A DNA stretch of 39,265 nucleotides. Source: Intrasporangium chromatireducens Q5-1. GTDB lineage: Bacteria > Actinomycetota > Actinomycetes > Actinomycetales > Dermatophilaceae. The translations under genes were made by a program, and so were the position numbers. Position 1 is the first letter of the stretch. Each line of letters opens with the position of its first letter. Of this stretch, positions 1 to 10,095 are shown piece by piece. The notes beneath the pieces were generated by a model. That model did not search any database. It was not told where the DNA came from and saw nothing but the letters and a program-made list of their open reading frames with translations. The DNA is taken from the NCBI RefSeq assembly GCF_000576575.1, contig NZ_AWQS01000016.1, positions 1-39,265 on the forward strand. Reading direction: 5' to 3'.

Positions 1-2249
<2,249 letters not shown>

Positions 2250-2279
2250 GTCGGGCTCCTTCCAGCGTCACGATCGATT

Positions 2280-2297
2280 TATCTTGATATCAAGATA
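2280..2297. promoter_or_regulatory. 18-bp perfect palindrome, likely operator of acnA
   Basis: TATCTTGATATCAAGATA is a perfect 18-bp palindrome, conspicuously AT-rich against its surroundings. It sits 31 bases upstream of the acnA GTG, at or just downstream of the putative -10. Length, symmetry and position fit a dimeric repressor site. In Streptomyces the MarR/UrtR-type regulator TamR binds an 18-bp-class palindrome and controls aconitase; that this site belongs to a TamR-like protein is my inference, because I cannot compare it with the published operator here. Confidence 0.75.
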
Positions 2298-2325
2298 TCT
2301 AACCATACGGCCTTGCGCTTGTCAG
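2297..2325 (-). promoter_or_regulatory. Putative acnA promoter
   Basis: Read on the minus strand, CTGACA (2325-2320) is followed after 17 bases by TTAGAT (2302-2297), a plausible housekeeping -35/-10 pair. The last base of the -10 is the first base of the palindromic operator, so a bound repressor would cover the start region. This is pattern matching only; the -10 is weak. Confidence 0.4.
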
Positions 2326-2394
2326 CCCGGGGCCGCTGCGCGTCCTGGGTCCAGCAGGTATGCCGCTCACCCACCGCCCGCGCGCGGCGGTGCG

Positions 2395-2799
2395 TCAGGC
2401 TGGCGCGAGGGCGCGCCGCAGGCCGGGGTCCATGTCGGCCTTGGTGCCGGTCTCGGAGTCGACCCAGACGTAGGTGATGACGCACGTGGCGGTGAGGATC
2501 GGGTCGTCGCCGGCACGCCAGATCTCATGGCACAGCGTGAACGAGGACGCACCGACGCTCGTGACGGACACGCGGATCTCGGCACGGTCGAGCGGCTGCA
2601 GGCTCGCCACCCAGTCGATCTCGGCGTGGCGCACGAGGGCGTTGGCCCGCTCCTGGGCGAACCGGTAGGGGCCGAACCCGACACTGTCGAGGAAGGCCCA
2701 CTTCGCGTCCTCGCACCACGTCAGGTAGTGCGAGTTGAACACCACTCCGGCCATGTCGATCTCAGAGAACTTGACGGCAACGGGATAGCTGAACGACAA
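2395..2799 (-). CDS. Acyl-CoA thioesterase, 4HBT/hotdog family
   Basis: A 134-residue single hotdog-fold protein of the YbgC/FadM type, predicted to hydrolyse a short- or medium-chain acyl-CoA in the cytoplasm. The N-terminal strand and helix carry SEIDMAGVVFNSHYLTWCED, where the Asp and the following G-V-x-N-x-x-Y pattern match the 4HBT active-site segment. The C-terminal half (VSVTSVGASSF, TATCVITYVWVD) gives the beta strands of the fold. Length is normal for the family. The start is TTG at 2799, behind AGAGGA at seven bases; no ATG or GTG lies nearby in frame. It precedes acnA on the same strand with 145 bases between, enough for the separate acnA promoter. The substrate cannot be deduced. 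Confidence 0.85.
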   Translation of the reverse strand: MSFSYPVAVKFSEIDMAGVVFNSHYLTWCEDAKWAFLDSVGFGPYRFAQERANALVRHAEIDWVASLQPLDRAEIRVSVTSVGASSFTLCHEIWRAGDDPILTATCVITYVWVDSETGTKADMDPGLRRALAPA

Positions 2800-2928
2800 G
2801 TCGGTGTCCTCTCGGCGACGAGCTGGTGGCCTGCGGACAGGAACGTACCAGCCGGCGTCCCCGACTCGCGGCGCCGCCCGGATCGGACCATGGTCCAGTT
2901 CCGGAGGCCGACCCCCGCCCGCGCGCCG

Positions 2929-4191
2929 CTACTCCGAGACGGGCTCCAGGACGGCGATGCACTCGACGTGGTGCGTCATCGGGAAGGCGTCCCACGCCTC
3001 GAGGTGCGTCATCCGGTAGCCGTGGGAGCCGAAGGCCTTGACGTCGCGGGCCAGTGCGGCAGGGTCGCAGGCGACGTAGACGACCCGTCGCGGCGCCATC
3101 GCGACGACCGAGGCCACCACCTGGGTGCCGGCACCCGTCCGCGGCGGGTCGAGGACCGCCAGGTCGGCCGTGATCCCCTGACGGGCGAGCGAGGCCAGCT
3201 CGCGGTCGACCCGGTTCGCACGCCACTCGACGGACGCCAGGTCGGCGCAGTTCTCGATGCCGTGCTCGACGGCACGCGCGTCCCCCTCGACGGCGAGGAC
3301 GGCTCCGGAGTCACCGACGAGCTCGCCCAGCCGCATCGTGAACAGTCCCGACCCGGCATACAGGTCCAGCACGTGGTCGCCGGGCCCGACCCCGAGGTGG
3401 TCGACGACGCTCGTGAGGAACGTCGTCGCGGCGCCCGGGTGTACCTGCCAGAACCCACGCGCCGACAGGACGTACTCCCCCGTCCAGTCGCCGTCGCGTG
3501 CGAGCTCCCCGACGAGGCCGCCGTCAGCTCCGGCGTCGCCCGCGCCGACCGGCACGAGCACCGGCTCGTCCGGGTGGGCCGCGTCGACGACGTCGATCGC
3601 CTCGACTCCGGTCCAGTCGGTGTCGAGCACCCCTGACGCGATGACGCCCTCGGTCGCGATGAGGCAGTCCTCGATCGGCACGACGCGACGCGAGCGGTAC
3701 TCCCTCAGCCCGGCCCGGCCCGCCTCGTCGACGGCGAACTCGACCCGGGTGCGCCACCGCAGCCCGTCCTGGTCCCCGGGGACGGGGCGGACCTCGACGT
3801 CCACGTCGAGGTGGGCGATACGGGCGAACTGCTCGCGCACCACCGCGGCCTTCAGCTCCCGCTGGTGCGGCACGGCGACATGCTGGAAGTCGCAGCCGCC
3901 GCACTGTCCGGGCACGGCATACGGGCAGGGGCGCGCGACTCGATGGGGTGACGCGTCGAGCACCTCCACCGCGTCGGCCCGGACGAACCGGTCGCCGACA
4001 CGTCCCTCCGTCACGCGAGCCCTGACCCGCTCCCCCGGCAGGGTGTGCCGGACGAAGACGACCTGCCCCTCGTGCCGGGCCACACAGTGACCGCCGTGGG
4101 CGATCGGGCCGACCTCGAGCTCCCACTCCGAGCCGACGAGGGACGGCGCGTTGCCTTCCCGCGGCCGGGGACGCCGGCTGCCCCCGCTCAC
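2929..4191 (-). CDS. TRAM-domain 23S rRNA (uracil-5-)-methyltransferase, RlmD/TrmA family
   Basis: SAM-dependent RNA m5U methyltransferase of the RumA/RlmCD family, 420 residues. An N-terminal TRAM domain (about residues 15-75, ELEVGPIAHGGHCVAR) is followed by a cysteine cluster, C-x7-CGGC, likely an iron-sulfur site. The C-terminal Rossmann domain shows VLDLYAGSGLF (SAM motif I), LDPPRTGAG (motif IV), VYVACDPAALARD holding the nucleophilic Cys, and HHVECIAVL with the general-base Glu. The GTG start at 4191 overlaps the TGA of the upstream transporter (GTGA), so translation is probably coupled; GGGGGAGGG precedes it. This corresponds to the TRAM methyltransferase next to the APC transporter in mycobacteria (Rv2689c, from memory). 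Whether the target is rRNA U747/U1939-type or tRNA is unresolved. Confidence 0.9.
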   Translation of the reverse strand: MSGGSRRPRPREGNAPSLVGSEWELEVGPIAHGGHCVARHEGQVVFVRHTLPGERVRARVTEGRVGDRFVRADAVEVLDASPHRVARPCPYAVPGQCGGCDFQHVAVPHQRELKAAVVREQFARIAHLDVDVEVRPVPGDQDGLRWRTRVEFAVDEAGRAGLREYRSRRVVPIEDCLIATEGVIASGVLDTDWTGVEAIDVVDAAHPDEPVLVPVGAGDAGADGGLVGELARDGDWTGEYVLSARGFWQVHPGAATTFLTSVVDHLGVGPGDHVLDLYAGSGLFTMRLGELVGDSGAVLAVEGDARAVEHGIENCADLASVEWRANRVDRELASLARQGITADLAVLDPPRTGAGTQVVASVVAMAPRRVVYVACDPAALARDVKAFGSHGYRMTHLEAWDAFPMTHHVECIAVLEPVSE

Positions 4192-6206
4192 AGCCCTCCC
4201 CCACGGACCGAGCCACTGATCGGCGGCTCGTCGATCCAGGCCCGCTCGGCCCCCGCGGAGGACGCGAGCTGCCAGGGGACGCTGACGACCATCACGCCGG
4301 GGGTGAAGAGCAGCCGGGCCTTGAGGCGCAGCGCGCTCTGGTTGTGCAGCAGCTGCTCCCACCACTTGCCGAGGACGTACTCGGGCAGGTAAACGGTCAC
4401 GACGTCCCTCGGGTTGTCGCTGCGGATCGACCTGACGTAGTCGAGGATCGGTCGGGTGATCTGACGGTAGGGGGACGCGAGCACCTTGAGCGGCACGGGG
4501 ATGTCGTGTCGGGCCCACTCGGACAGCAGCGCCCGGGTCTCGTCCGGGTCGACGTCGACAGTCACCGCCTCGAGGTAGGACGGCCGGCTCGCCCGGGCGT
4601 ACGCGAGGGCGCGCAGCGTCGGCTTGTGGATCTTCGAGACGCAGACGATCGCGTGCACGTGCGAGGGCAGCAGCGGCCGGTCCGTCTCCCAGTCGACCTC
4701 GAGCTCGCTGCCCACCCGGTTGTAGTGCCGCTTGATCGCCAGCATGAGGGCATAGAGCACGATCATCGCGGCGATGGCGTAGCGCGCACCGGCCTGGAAC
4801 TTCGTGACGAGGACGACGATCAGGACGACGGCGGACATGACGGCGCCGACGGAGTTGATGATGCGCGACCTCTGCATCTGGCGCCGCACCTTGGTGTCGC
4901 GCTCCAGCCGGAGGTGCCGGGTCCAGTGGCGGATCATGCCGGTCTGGCTCGTCGTGAAGGAGACGAAGACACCGACGATGTAGAGCTGGATCAGGGCCGT
5001 CACGCTCGCGCGGAAGACGATGACGAGCACGATCGCGGCGGCCGACAGCATGAGGATGCCGTTGGAGAAGGCCAGCCGGTCGCCCCGGGTGTGCAGCTGA
5101 CGCGGCAGGTAGCCGTCCCGGGCGAGGATCGACGCGAGCACAGGGAAGCCGTTGAAGGCCGTGTTGGCGGCGAGGACGAGAATCAGGCCGGTGACGATGG
5201 ATACGAACCCGATGCCGATCGGCACGCTCGCGAAGACGGTTTTTGCCAGTTGGCCGATGGCCGTGTCCTGCACATAGGTGTCGCCGACCGGCGTTCCGTT
5301 GCGCAGCAGCTGGGTGGCGGGGTCGTCGGCGATCTTGATCTGCGTCCATTGGCTGAGGGCGATGATGGAACTCAGCATGGCGATGGAGATGCCGCCCATC
5401 AGGAGCAGGGTGGTCGCCGCGTTGTCACTCTTCGGCTTGCGGAAGGCGGGGACCCCGTTCGAGATCGCCTCCACGCCGGTGAGGGCGGCGCACCCGGACG
5501 AGAACGCGCGTAGTAGGAGGAAGAACGCGGCGAGCCCGGTGAGCTCCTCCCCGCCCTCCGGGGCGAGGGTGAAGGCGGCGCTCTCCGCGGGGGCGAGGTT
5601 GCCAGTGAAGTGCTGGATGAAGCCGTAGACGCCCATCCCGATGATGGAGATCATGAAGGCGTAGACCGGCACCGCGAACGCCCGACCGGACTCGCGCACC
5701 CCCCGCAGGTTCATCGCCGTGAGCAGCACGATGAGCCCGACCGCGACAATGACCTCGTGGCCCCGGACGAAGCCGAGGACCGTGGCAGCGTTGGCGACGC
5801 CCGAGGAGATGGAGACCGCGACGGTCAGCACGTAGTCGACGAGCAGCGCGCTGGCCACCGTGAGGCCGGCCTTGGGCCCCAGGTTGACGGTCGCGACCTC
5901 GTAGTCGCCTCCGCCGGACGGGTAGGCCCGCACGTTCTGCCGGTACGACGCGACGACGACGACCATGACAGCGACCACGGCGAGCGTGATCTCCCAGCTG
6001 TGGGTCGATGCGAAGGCTCCTCCGGCCAGCCCGAGCATGAGCAGGATCTCGTCCGGCGCATAGGCCACCGACGACAGCGCGTCGCTCGCGAAGATCGGCA
6101 GGGCGAGCCGCTTGGGCAGCAGGGTCTCGCCGAGCCGGTCGCTTCGCATCGCGCGTCCGACGAGGACGCGTTTCAGCAGTGAACCTGAGCCTGGCACGCA
6201 GGACAC
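4188..6206 (-). CDS. kimA: KimA-type K+ transporter (APC superfamily)
   Basis: A 672-residue membrane protein with about twelve hydrophobic segments up to roughly residue 520 and a hydrophilic C-terminal domain resembling a universal-stress fold. It closely resembles Bacillus subtilis KimA (YdaO), a proton-coupled K+ importer. Residues recalled as contacting K+ there have counterparts: Asp42 and Tyr49 in ASDALSSVAY, and Asp124, Tyr125, Thr128 and Ser132 in LLVDYVLTVAVSIS. The C-terminal LHNQSALRLKARLLF block also matches. In B. subtilis the C-terminal domain binds c-di-AMP; whether this one does is unknown. Several starts are possible; GTG at 6206 has a weak GAGCGG upstream and leaves a 67-base gap to divergent ceoB. 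GTG at 6197 is the alternative. General databases would call it an APC amino-acid permease. Confidence 0.82.
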   Translation of the reverse strand: MSCVPGSGSLLKRVLVGRAMRSDRLGETLLPKRLALPIFASDALSSVAYAPDEILLMLGLAGGAFASTHSWEITLAVVAVMVVVVASYRQNVRAYPSGGGDYEVATVNLGPKAGLTVASALLVDYVLTVAVSISSGVANAATVLGFVRGHEVIVAVGLIVLLTAMNLRGVRESGRAFAVPVYAFMISIIGMGVYGFIQHFTGNLAPAESAAFTLAPEGGEELTGLAAFFLLLRAFSSGCAALTGVEAISNGVPAFRKPKSDNAATTLLLMGGISIAMLSSIIALSQWTQIKIADDPATQLLRNGTPVGDTYVQDTAIGQLAKTVFASVPIGIGFVSIVTGLILVLAANTAFNGFPVLASILARDGYLPRQLHTRGDRLAFSNGILMLSAAAIVLVIVFRASVTALIQLYIVGVFVSFTTSQTGMIRHWTRHLRLERDTKVRRQMQRSRIINSVGAVMSAVVLIVVLVTKFQAGARYAIAAMIVLYALMLAIKRHYNRVGSELEVDWETDRPLLPSHVHAIVCVSKIHKPTLRALAYARASRPSYLEAVTVDVDPDETRALLSEWARHDIPVPLKVLASPYRQITRPILDYVRSIRSDNPRDVVTVYLPEYVLGKWWEQLLHNQSALRLKARLLFTPGVMVVSVPWQLASSAGAERAWIDEPPISGSVRGGGL

Positions 6207-6273
6207 TGTATGCCGCTCAGCGAGCGCACGCGCACACGTGAGCCGTGCGCGTGGCTGGTGTAGCGTCGCGACC

Positions 6274-6936
6274 GTGCACTTCGTCATCATGGGCTGTGGC
6301 CGCGTGGGCTCGACCTTGGCCCGGACCCTCGGACGCAACGGTCACGACGTCGCCGTCATCGACGCCGACCCGGCCGCCTTCCGCCGCCTCGGTCCCGAGT
6401 TCGAGGGGCAGACGGTGACCGGCATCGGCTTCGACCGCGACACGCTCGTTGCGGCCGGCATCAAGGAGGCCTACGCCTTCGCCGCAGTCAGCAGCGGAGA
6501 CAACTCGAACATCCTCGCCGCCCGGGTGGCCCGCGAGACGTTCGGGGTCGAGCACGTCGCGGCCCGGATCTACGACCCCCAGCGGGCGATGGTCTACCAG
6601 CGGCTTGGCATCCCGACCGTGGCGACGGTGCGGTGGACGGCCGACCAGATGATCCAGCGGCTCCTCCCGCAGGGATCCATGCCAGAGCTGACCGACCCGA
6701 GCGGCAAGATCGTCATCGCAGAGGTGCCCTTGACCGAGGAGTGGGTCGGCCTCCCCCTCACCGACGTCGAGCGCCTCACCGGCAGCCGCGTCGCGTACCT
6801 GACCCGCCTGGGCGAGGGAATGCTGCCCGAGCCGGAGACCGTCGTGCAGGCCGGCGACCTCGTCCACCTGGCCGTACGCCGCGACGAGATGGCGCGCGTC
6901 GAGCGGATCTGCGACCAGCCGCCCGTCACCACCTGA
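6274..6936 (+). CDS. ceoB: RCK/TrkA-type K+ regulatory protein CeoB
   Basis: Cytoplasmic 220-residue TrkA-like subunit. An N-terminal RCK Rossmann domain has GCGRVG at residues 7-12 and the ribose-binding acid Asp30 in VAVIDAD, so it probably senses NAD(H) or ATP/ADP. A TrkA-C domain fills about residues 140-215 (VPLTEEWVGLPLTDVERL). The GTG start is fixed by the canonical beta-strand opening HFVIMGCG. TAGCGT eight bases upstream could be a -10 and would make the transcript nearly leaderless. It is followed 14 bases later by ceoC and diverges from kimA. No TrkH/TrkG pore gene is present nearby, which suggests that the CeoB/CeoC pair serves the KimA transporter or a distant pore. Confidence 0.9.
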   Translation: MHFVIMGCGRVGSTLARTLGRNGHDVAVIDADPAAFRRLGPEFEGQTVTGIGFDRDTLVAAGIKEAYAFAAVSSGDNSNILAARVARETFGVEHVAARIYDPQRAMVYQRLGIPTVATVRWTADQMIQRLLPQGSMPELTDPSGKIVIAEVPLTEEWVGLPLTDVERLTGSRVAYLTRLGEGMLPEPETVVQAGDLVHLAVRRDEMARVERICDQPPVTT

Positions 6937-6950
6937 TCCTGAGGAGTCCG

Positions 6951-7634
6951 ATGCGTGTCGTCATCGCCGGGGCCGGCAGCGTGGGCCGGTCCATCGCCCG
7001 GGAGCTGCTCGCGAGCGGCCACCAAGTGCTGCTCATCGACAAGGACGCCGACGACGTCCAGGCCTCGCGGGTGCCTGAGGCCTCGTGGCTGCTCGCCGAC
7101 GCCTGTGAGCTGTCCGCCCTCGAGGAGGCTCGGCTCGAGGAGTCCGAGGTCGTCGTCGCGGCGACGGGCGACGACAAGGCGAACCTCGTCGTGTCGCTGC
7201 TGGCCAAGACGGAGTTCGGGGTGCCGCGCACGGTGGCCCGCGTCAACAACCCCAAGAACGAGTGGATGTTCGACGAGTCCTGGGGCGTCGACGTGGCGGT
7301 CTCGACGCCGCGCCTCATGACCGCTCTCATCGAGGAGGCGGTGAGCATCGGCGACCTCGTGCGGATCTTCGAGTTCCAACAGGGCCAGGCCTCGATGGTC
7401 GAGATCACCCTGCCGGACCGCAGTGAGTTCGTCGGCCGGCGCATTGGCGACGTCACGTGGCCCGAGGACACCGTGCTGGTCGCAATCATCCGAAGCCAGC
7501 GCCCGTTCGCCCCGACGACCGACGACGCGATGGAGGCCGGCGACGAGCTGCTCTTCATCACGACCTCGGACCAGGAGTCGCAGCTGCAGCGGCTGCTCGC
7601 GCCGGACGTGCGCCCCCGCACCGCGAACGCCTGA
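6951..7634 (+). CDS. ceoC: RCK/TrkA-type K+ regulatory protein CeoC
   Basis: Second TrkA-like subunit, 227 residues, with the same two-domain plan as CeoB. GAGSVG lies at residues 7-12 and Asp30 in VLLIDKD, followed by a TrkA-C domain from about residue 140 (EITLPDRSEFVGRRIGDV). ATG at 6951 sits behind GAGGAG with a short spacer. The two proteins are similar in layout but clearly different in sequence, as in mycobacterial CeoB/CeoC, and may form a hetero-oligomeric ring. The gene ends against the convergent DUF3159 operon, with a GC-rich inverted repeat in the 43-base gap. A role in gating K+ uptake is known for the family; the identity of the partner channel here is inferred. Confidence 0.9.
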   Translation: MRVVIAGAGSVGRSIARELLASGHQVLLIDKDADDVQASRVPEASWLLADACELSALEEARLEESEVVVAATGDDKANLVVSLLAKTEFGVPRTVARVNNPKNEWMFDESWGVDVAVSTPRLMTALIEEAVSIGDLVRIFEFQQGQASMVEITLPDRSEFVGRRIGDVTWPEDTVLVAIIRSQRPFAPTTDDAMEAGDELLFITTSDQESQLQRLLAPDVRPRTANA

Positions 7635-7635
7635 C

Positions 7636-7655
7636 CGGACCCCTGCCGGGGACCG
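7636..7655. terminator. Possible bidirectional terminator between convergent genes
   Basis: CGGACCCCTGCCGGGGACCG folds into a short stem (CCCC/GGGG extended by CGG/CCG across one mismatch) directly after the ceoC stop and before the stop of the opposing DUF3159 gene. There is no T tract on either side, as is common in actinobacteria. Position rather than stability is the main argument. Confidence 0.45.
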
Positions 7656-7677
7656 TGGACCGCGGCGGCGTGAGCGC

Positions 7678-8424
7678 CTACGGCGCTGCTGCCGCTGGGT
7701 CGATCGGGGTGCGACCGCGCACGAGGATCGCCCCCATCGCGGTCAGCGCGACGAGGTAGGCGGGCCAGCCGAGGGCGACCTTGGCGACGGCGAGGGCGGC
7801 CACCTGCTCGGCGAAGTAGAGCGGCACCATGATGCCGAGCCGCACGACGTTGAGCGCGACCAGCACCCAGGCGAGCCGGCACGCAACGGTGACGATGCCG
7901 CGGTGCTTGCGCCACCAGGTGGGGTCCTGGGCGAAGACGTCCGGCTCGGCGACTCCGACGACGAAGCCGAAGAGCGGCCACCGGAGCACGTTGGTCACGA
8001 CGAGGAGCACGAGCAGCCCGGCGTTCTGCAGCATGCCGGGCAGGAAGGCGTCCTCGGCGCGACCCGACCGCAGCGCGAAGAACGCCGAGATGCCGACGCC
8101 GGCAGCGGCATACAGGATGAAGCGGACATCCTGGCGCTGGACGAGCCGGACCACGAGGAAGACGAGCGCCACGGCGCCGGCGGCGAGGAGCGACTCGCGC
8201 AGGTCACGCCGCACCGACCAGACGAGGGCGAACAGCAGGGTCGGTATGGCGCTCTCGACGGCGCCGCGCCAGCCACCGATGGCCTCGGAGAGCTTCTCCT
8301 TCAGCAGCTCCTCGACCGTGGTGTAGCGGCGCAGGTCCTGCGCCTCCGGCGGCGCGTCGGAGCCGAGCCGAGACGAGTCCGCTGCGGCGGATGCGACCGG
8401 CTCCGCTTCGCGGTCAGGCGCCAT
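7678..8424 (-). CDS. DUF3159 family membrane protein
   Basis: A 248-residue integral membrane protein. A charged N-terminus of about 35 residues (LRRYTTVEELLKEKLSEAIGGW) precedes five or six hydrophobic segments, for instance AIPTLLFALVWSV, LLAAGAVALVFLVVRLV and LVLLVVTNVLRWPLFGFVVG. The pattern and the LSEAIGGWRGAVESAIPT opening match the actinobacterial DUF3159 family, whose function is unknown. ATG at 8424 overlaps the end of the OB-fold gene by 11 bases, so it is the last gene of a tight operon headed by the DUF4193 gene. The same neighbour order is seen in mycobacteria (Rv2693c next to ceoC, from memory). I cannot assign a substrate or process. Confidence 0.85.
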   Translation of the reverse strand: MAPDREAEPVASAAADSSRLGSDAPPEAQDLRRYTTVEELLKEKLSEAIGGWRGAVESAIPTLLFALVWSVRRDLRESLLAAGAVALVFLVVRLVQRQDVRFILYAAAGVGISAFFALRSGRAEDAFLPGMLQNAGLLVLLVVTNVLRWPLFGFVVGVAEPDVFAQDPTWWRKHRGIVTVACRLAWVLVALNVVRLGIMVPLYFAEQVAALAVAKVALGWPAYLVALTAMGAILVRGRTPIDPAAAAP

Positions 8425-8806
8425 GGTGCCCGTCCCGGCTGATGATCTCGTAGGACGGGTTGAAGATCGTCAGGACGTCGTGGTGCCGGGTGACGCGCCC
8501 GGTCGCGCCGAGCTTGACGCCCGGGGCGATGCCGGGGATGCTGCGCCGCCCGAGCCAGATGAGGTGCAGGACGTCCGTGCCGTCCCACAGCTCGGCGTCG
8601 AGGGCGGGCACCTCGTCTGCCGGCCGCAGGGTGACCGCCCGGATCTCACCGCGCACACTCACGAGCGTGCGCGGGACGAGATGGCCGATGTGCTGCACGC
8701 CGGTCTCGGTGCTCTCCCGCGCCAGCGTGTCGGAGTCGATCTCGGCGGAGGAGCGCATCAGCCGCTTGGCGAGGCGCCCGAGCGCGCCCGCGGGTTCGGG
8801 CGCCAT
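8414..8806 (-). CDS. OB-fold nucleic-acid-binding domain protein
   Basis: A 130-residue protein with a helical N-terminus (LGRLAKRLMRSSAEIDSDTLAR) and a single OB fold from about residue 40 to 125: VSVRGEIRAVTLRP, ALDAELWDGTDVLHLIWLGRRSIPGI, VKLGATGRVTRHHDVLTIFNPSYEI. The order of strands resembles RecG-type OB domains (PF01336), suggesting DNA or RNA binding. Start and stop overlap or abut neighbours (three bases after DUF3710, overlapping DUF3159). Family function is not established. Its constant association with dUTPase and DUF3710 suggests a nucleotide or nucleic-acid maintenance role, but that is inference. Confidence 0.82.
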   Translation of the reverse strand: MAPEPAGALGRLAKRLMRSSAEIDSDTLARESTETGVQHIGHLVPRTLVSVRGEIRAVTLRPADEVPALDAELWDGTDVLHLIWLGRRSIPGIAPGVKLGATGRVTRHHDVLTIFNPSYEIISRDGHHGA

Positions 8807-8809
8807 GCC

Positions 8810-9544
8810 TCAGCGGACCTCGGTGATCTCGGGACCCCGCTCGAAGGGGTTGAGGTCCTCCATCCGCGCCGCGCCGGCCTGCTCCTCCGGCACGTCGGTC
8901 GTCGCCGTGTCGGGCAGGCGCAGCGGGAGCAGCTCGCGGGGGGCCATGGCCTCGCCGCCCCGGTCGATGACGACGGTCCGGACGACCTCGTGAATCGGCT
9001 CGGCCGCGGCCGGCTCGATCGCGGCCCGGCCGCTGACGACGGCACGGAGGAACCATCGCGGCCCGTCGACGCCGATGAACCGGGCGGGGACGAACATGGT
9101 CCGGCCGTCCGGGCCGGCCTGGGGCATCCGGGTCTGCAGCTCCTCACCGAACTCGCCCGTGACGACCTCGGCCGTGCCGCCGGAGTCGGTGATCGTCGCC
9201 GCGATCTCGTTGCGGATCTCGATCCAGACCCCCTCGGTCCGCGGGGCGGCGAAGGCCTGCAGCTGCACGGCCGACTCGCCGAGGACCGCGGTGACCCCGG
9301 TGATCTGCTGCTCCTGCTCGTTGACCTCGAGCCGGAGCTCCATCCCGGGGACGCCCTTGAGCCAGATGGAGCCGAGGTTGAGGTACTCGGACTCGTCGGC
9401 CACCTCCCCGCGGTCCCAGGGGCCGCGCGCGGTCGCCGGCTCGCTCGGGTCGCGCGACTCGAGGGCCGGGTCGGTCGCCTCCTCCGGGGCGAGCGCGTCG
9501 TCCTGCCGCACGTCCGCGGACTTGTCTCGCTTGAAGAGTCCCAC
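8810..9544 (-). CDS. DUF3710 family protein
   Basis: A 244-residue soluble protein. The first 45 residues are acidic and low in complexity, then a conserved core begins with GPWD...LGSIWLKGVPGMELRLEVNEQE and continues through FAAPRTEGVWIEIRNEIA, GEELQTRMPQAGPDG and RFIGVDGPRWFLRAVVSG. This is the signature of DUF3710, restricted to Actinobacteria and of unknown function. GTG at 9544 is chosen because GLFKRDKS is the usual opening of the family. It lies 21 bases after dut and three bases before the OB-fold gene, so all are almost certainly cotranscribed. Confidence 0.88.
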   Translation of the reverse strand: MGLFKRDKSADVRQDDALAPEEATDPALESRDPSEPATARGPWDRGEVADESEYLNLGSIWLKGVPGMELRLEVNEQEQQITGVTAVLGESAVQLQAFAAPRTEGVWIEIRNEIAATITDSGGTAEVVTGEFGEELQTRMPQAGPDGRTMFVPARFIGVDGPRWFLRAVVSGRAAIEPAAAEPIHEVVRTVVIDRGGEAMAPRELLPLRLPDTATTDVPEEQAGAARMEDLNPFERGPEITEVR

Positions 9545-9565
9545 GTTGGTGTTCCGTCCTTCGGT

Positions 9566-10063
9566 TTACGCGTGTGTGGTCGTGGTGGAGCCGAAGCCGC
9601 CGGTCGACCCGTGTCCAGTGTCGCCCCGGAGGGTCGCGTCGAGCGAATCCACCTCGCGGAAACGCGCCCGGACGACGGGCTGGATGACGAGCTGGGCAAT
9701 CCGGTCGCCCCGGTGGACCACGAAGGTCTCGCGCGGGTCGAGGTTGACCAGGTTGACGATGATCTCCCCCCGGTACCCGGCATCGACCGTGCCCGGCGCG
9801 TTGAGGGTCGTGATGCCGTGGCGGGCGGCGAGACCGGACCGGGGCACGACGAAGCCGACGTGCCCGTCGGGCAGGGCCAGCGCGACGCCGGTCGGCACGA
9901 GGGCCCGCTCTCCCGGCGGCAGGGTGACGTCCACTCGGGCGACCAGGTCGGCGCCGGCGTCGCCGGGGTGGGCGTAGCGCGGCAGCGGGAGGTCCGGGTC
10001 GAGCCGGATGATCTGCACGTCCTGCTCCACGTCCACGCTGCGGCAAGCACAAGGGTCGGTCAC
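9566..10063 (-). CDS. dut: Deoxyuridine 5'-triphosphate nucleotidohydrolase
   Basis: Trimeric dUTPase that hydrolyses dUTP to dUMP and pyrophosphate, keeping uracil out of DNA and feeding thymidylate synthesis. All five family motifs are visible: HPGDAGADL (I), [11 protein letters not shown] (II), [14 protein letters not shown] (III, with catalytic Asp and ring-stacking Tyr), [10 protein letters not shown] (IV) and the mobile C-terminal arm GGFGST (V). GTG at 10063 gives 165 residues. An internal GTG (10018) opening at [13 protein letters not shown] aligns better with known N-termini and may be the true start, giving about 150 residues. It sits between DUF4193 and DUF3710; thymidine kinase, another dTTP-supply gene, is only 4 kb away. 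Confidence 0.96.
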   Translation of the reverse strand: MTDPCACRSVDVEQDVQIIRLDPDLPLPRYAHPGDAGADLVARVDVTLPPGERALVPTGVALALPDGHVGFVVPRSGLAARHGITTLNAPGTVDAGYRGEIIVNLVNLDPRETFVVHRGDRIAQLVIQPVVRARFREVDSLDATLRGDTGHGSTGGFGSTTTTHA

Positions 10064-10095
10064 GGGGACCGACCCTACTGGTTGTGCTGGGGTGC

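Noticed and set aside
2885-2896. GGACCATGGTCC palindrome between the thioesterase and RNA methyltransferase genes
   Set aside because: A 12-bp palindrome is weak evidence in GC-rich DNA and it has no clear promoter around it.
6207-6273. c-di-AMP (ydaO) riboswitch upstream of kimA
   Set aside because: The gap to the divergent ceoB gene is only 67 bases, far too short for that aptamer.
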